This document shows positions 54,545 to 54,833 of a stretch of 54,833 bases of DNA, piece after piece. Below the pieces are notes generated by a model that ran no database searches, was not told the DNA's origin, and saw only the letters and a program-made list of their open reading frames with translations. Numbering within the stretch: position 1 is the first letter of the stretch; every line of letters starts with the position of its first letter. Source of the DNA: Ilumatobacteraceae bacterium (GTDB taxonomy: Bacteria; Actinomycetota; Acidimicrobiia; Acidimicrobiales; Ilumatobacteraceae); NCBI GenBank assembly GCA_030726975.1, contig JANRCO010000100.1, positions 1-54,833 on the forward strand, given 5' to 3'. The position numbers and the translations under genes are program-made.

Positions 54545-54833
54545 TCATGAAACCGCATGAAACTGCCGTACGGCCTCCCGCAACCACATTTCACTGCGCA
54601 CCGCGAAAGCCTTGGTGGAAAACTCCGTTTCCACATGGGTTCGGCACTTCTGGCGCGACAGGGCGGACACCCCTGCGAGCGCTGCCACCATCCCCGCGAT
54701 GTCGTCTGGTTCCACCAGAAATCCGGTTTCCCCGTGGAGGATGACCTCACTTGGCCCACCCCTGCGATACGAGACCACAGGCACCCCGCAGGCCATTGCT
54801 TCAATGGCCACATTGCCAAAGGCCTCGACCCAT
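54545..54833 (-). CDS. Glycosyltransferase family 4-like, C-terminal part (cut by window end)
   Basis: The C-terminal 95 residues of a GT-B glycosyltransferase. The frame is open to the window edge and reads WVEAFGNVAIEAMACGVPVVSYRRGGPSEVILHGETGFLVEP, the GT4 nucleotide-sugar signature with the E(x7)E motif. The remainder is a terminal helix. It transfers a sugar from an activated donor, but donor and acceptor are not evident. It ends 117 bases before rplM on the same strand. Confidence 0.9.
   Translation of the reverse strand, partial: WVEAFGNVAIEAMACGVPVVSYRRGGPSEVILHGETGFLVEPDDIAGMVAALAGVSALSRQKCRTHVETEFSTKAFAVRSEMWLREAVRQFHAVS

Overview
The window looks like a chromosomal segment of an uncultured, free-living actinobacterium with moderate G+C, by eye near 50 %. 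I infer an aquatic member of the Acidimicrobiia (Ilumatobacter-like). The reasons are the actinobacterial order rplM-rpsI-glmM-(glmS-like)-acpS-nnr-alr-tsaE-tsaB-rimI-tsaD-...-groES-groEL, a Bacillus-type sdhCAB, several P450 and 3Fe-4S ferredoxin genes, CoxL-like hydroxylases, an APH/acyl-CoA synthetase catabolic patch, and very tight gene packing. This placement rests on protein recognition by eye, not on a database search. I found no tRNA, rRNA, IS element, CRISPR array or prophage.

Layout. 1-2765 (+): two tandem cytochrome P450s (the first cut by the window edge) and an ACMSD-type amidohydrolase. 2762-12341 (-): a long co-directional run, sdhC-sdhA-sdhB, a MoxR/ChlI-like AAA+ ATPase, a ThuA-fold protein, a CoxL/CoxS/CoxM-like molybdenum hydroxylase (form II signature AYRGAGR), and a 3Fe-4S ferredoxin. 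12342-12719: a divergent regulatory region with several stem-loops and one palindrome. 12720-14226: an SCP2 protein (+) tail-to-tail with a two-gene (-) cassette, a 2OG-Fe(II) oxygenase translationally coupled to a formaldehyde-activating-enzyme (Fae) homologue. 14343-22363 (-): central metabolism with mdh, an SGNH-fused acyltransferase, metF, purH, sucD, sucC and a B12-binding mutase subunit. 22415-27055: a small membrane protein, a flavodoxin, a UvrD/PcrA helicase, and a P450 with its ferredoxin. 27165-32425: yaaA, an acyl-CoA synthetase, a dienelactone-hydrolase-like protein, an APH-like kinase and an NlpC/P60 hydrolase. 32525-34480: guaA diverging from a small membrane protein. 34548-37930 (+): an FMN riboswitch, ribD, ribBA and ribH (no ribE), then a secreted phospholipase A2. 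37932-54833 (-): NUDIX, a 55-residue protein missed by the ORF track, a membrane protein, a groES-groEL operon with a CIRCE operator and a strong terminator, then maf, dus, the tsa genes, alr, nnr, acpS, a 1141-residue GlmS-like protein, glmM, rpsI, rplM and a partial glycosyltransferase.

How the genes fit together. SDH, MDH, SucCD and the B12 subunit serve the TCA cycle and its propionate entry. MetF and PurH share folate one-carbon units. P450s, 3Fe-4S ferredoxins, the Cox-like hydroxylase, acyl-CoA synthetase, APH kinase and SCP2 point to oxidation of lipid, steroid or aromatic substrates. GlmS-like, GlmM, Alr and the NlpC hydrolase serve the cell wall. The items most worth attention are the 2OG oxygenase/Fae cassette, the expanded GlmS, the P450 with a non-canonical I-helix, and the rib operon without riboflavin synthase.
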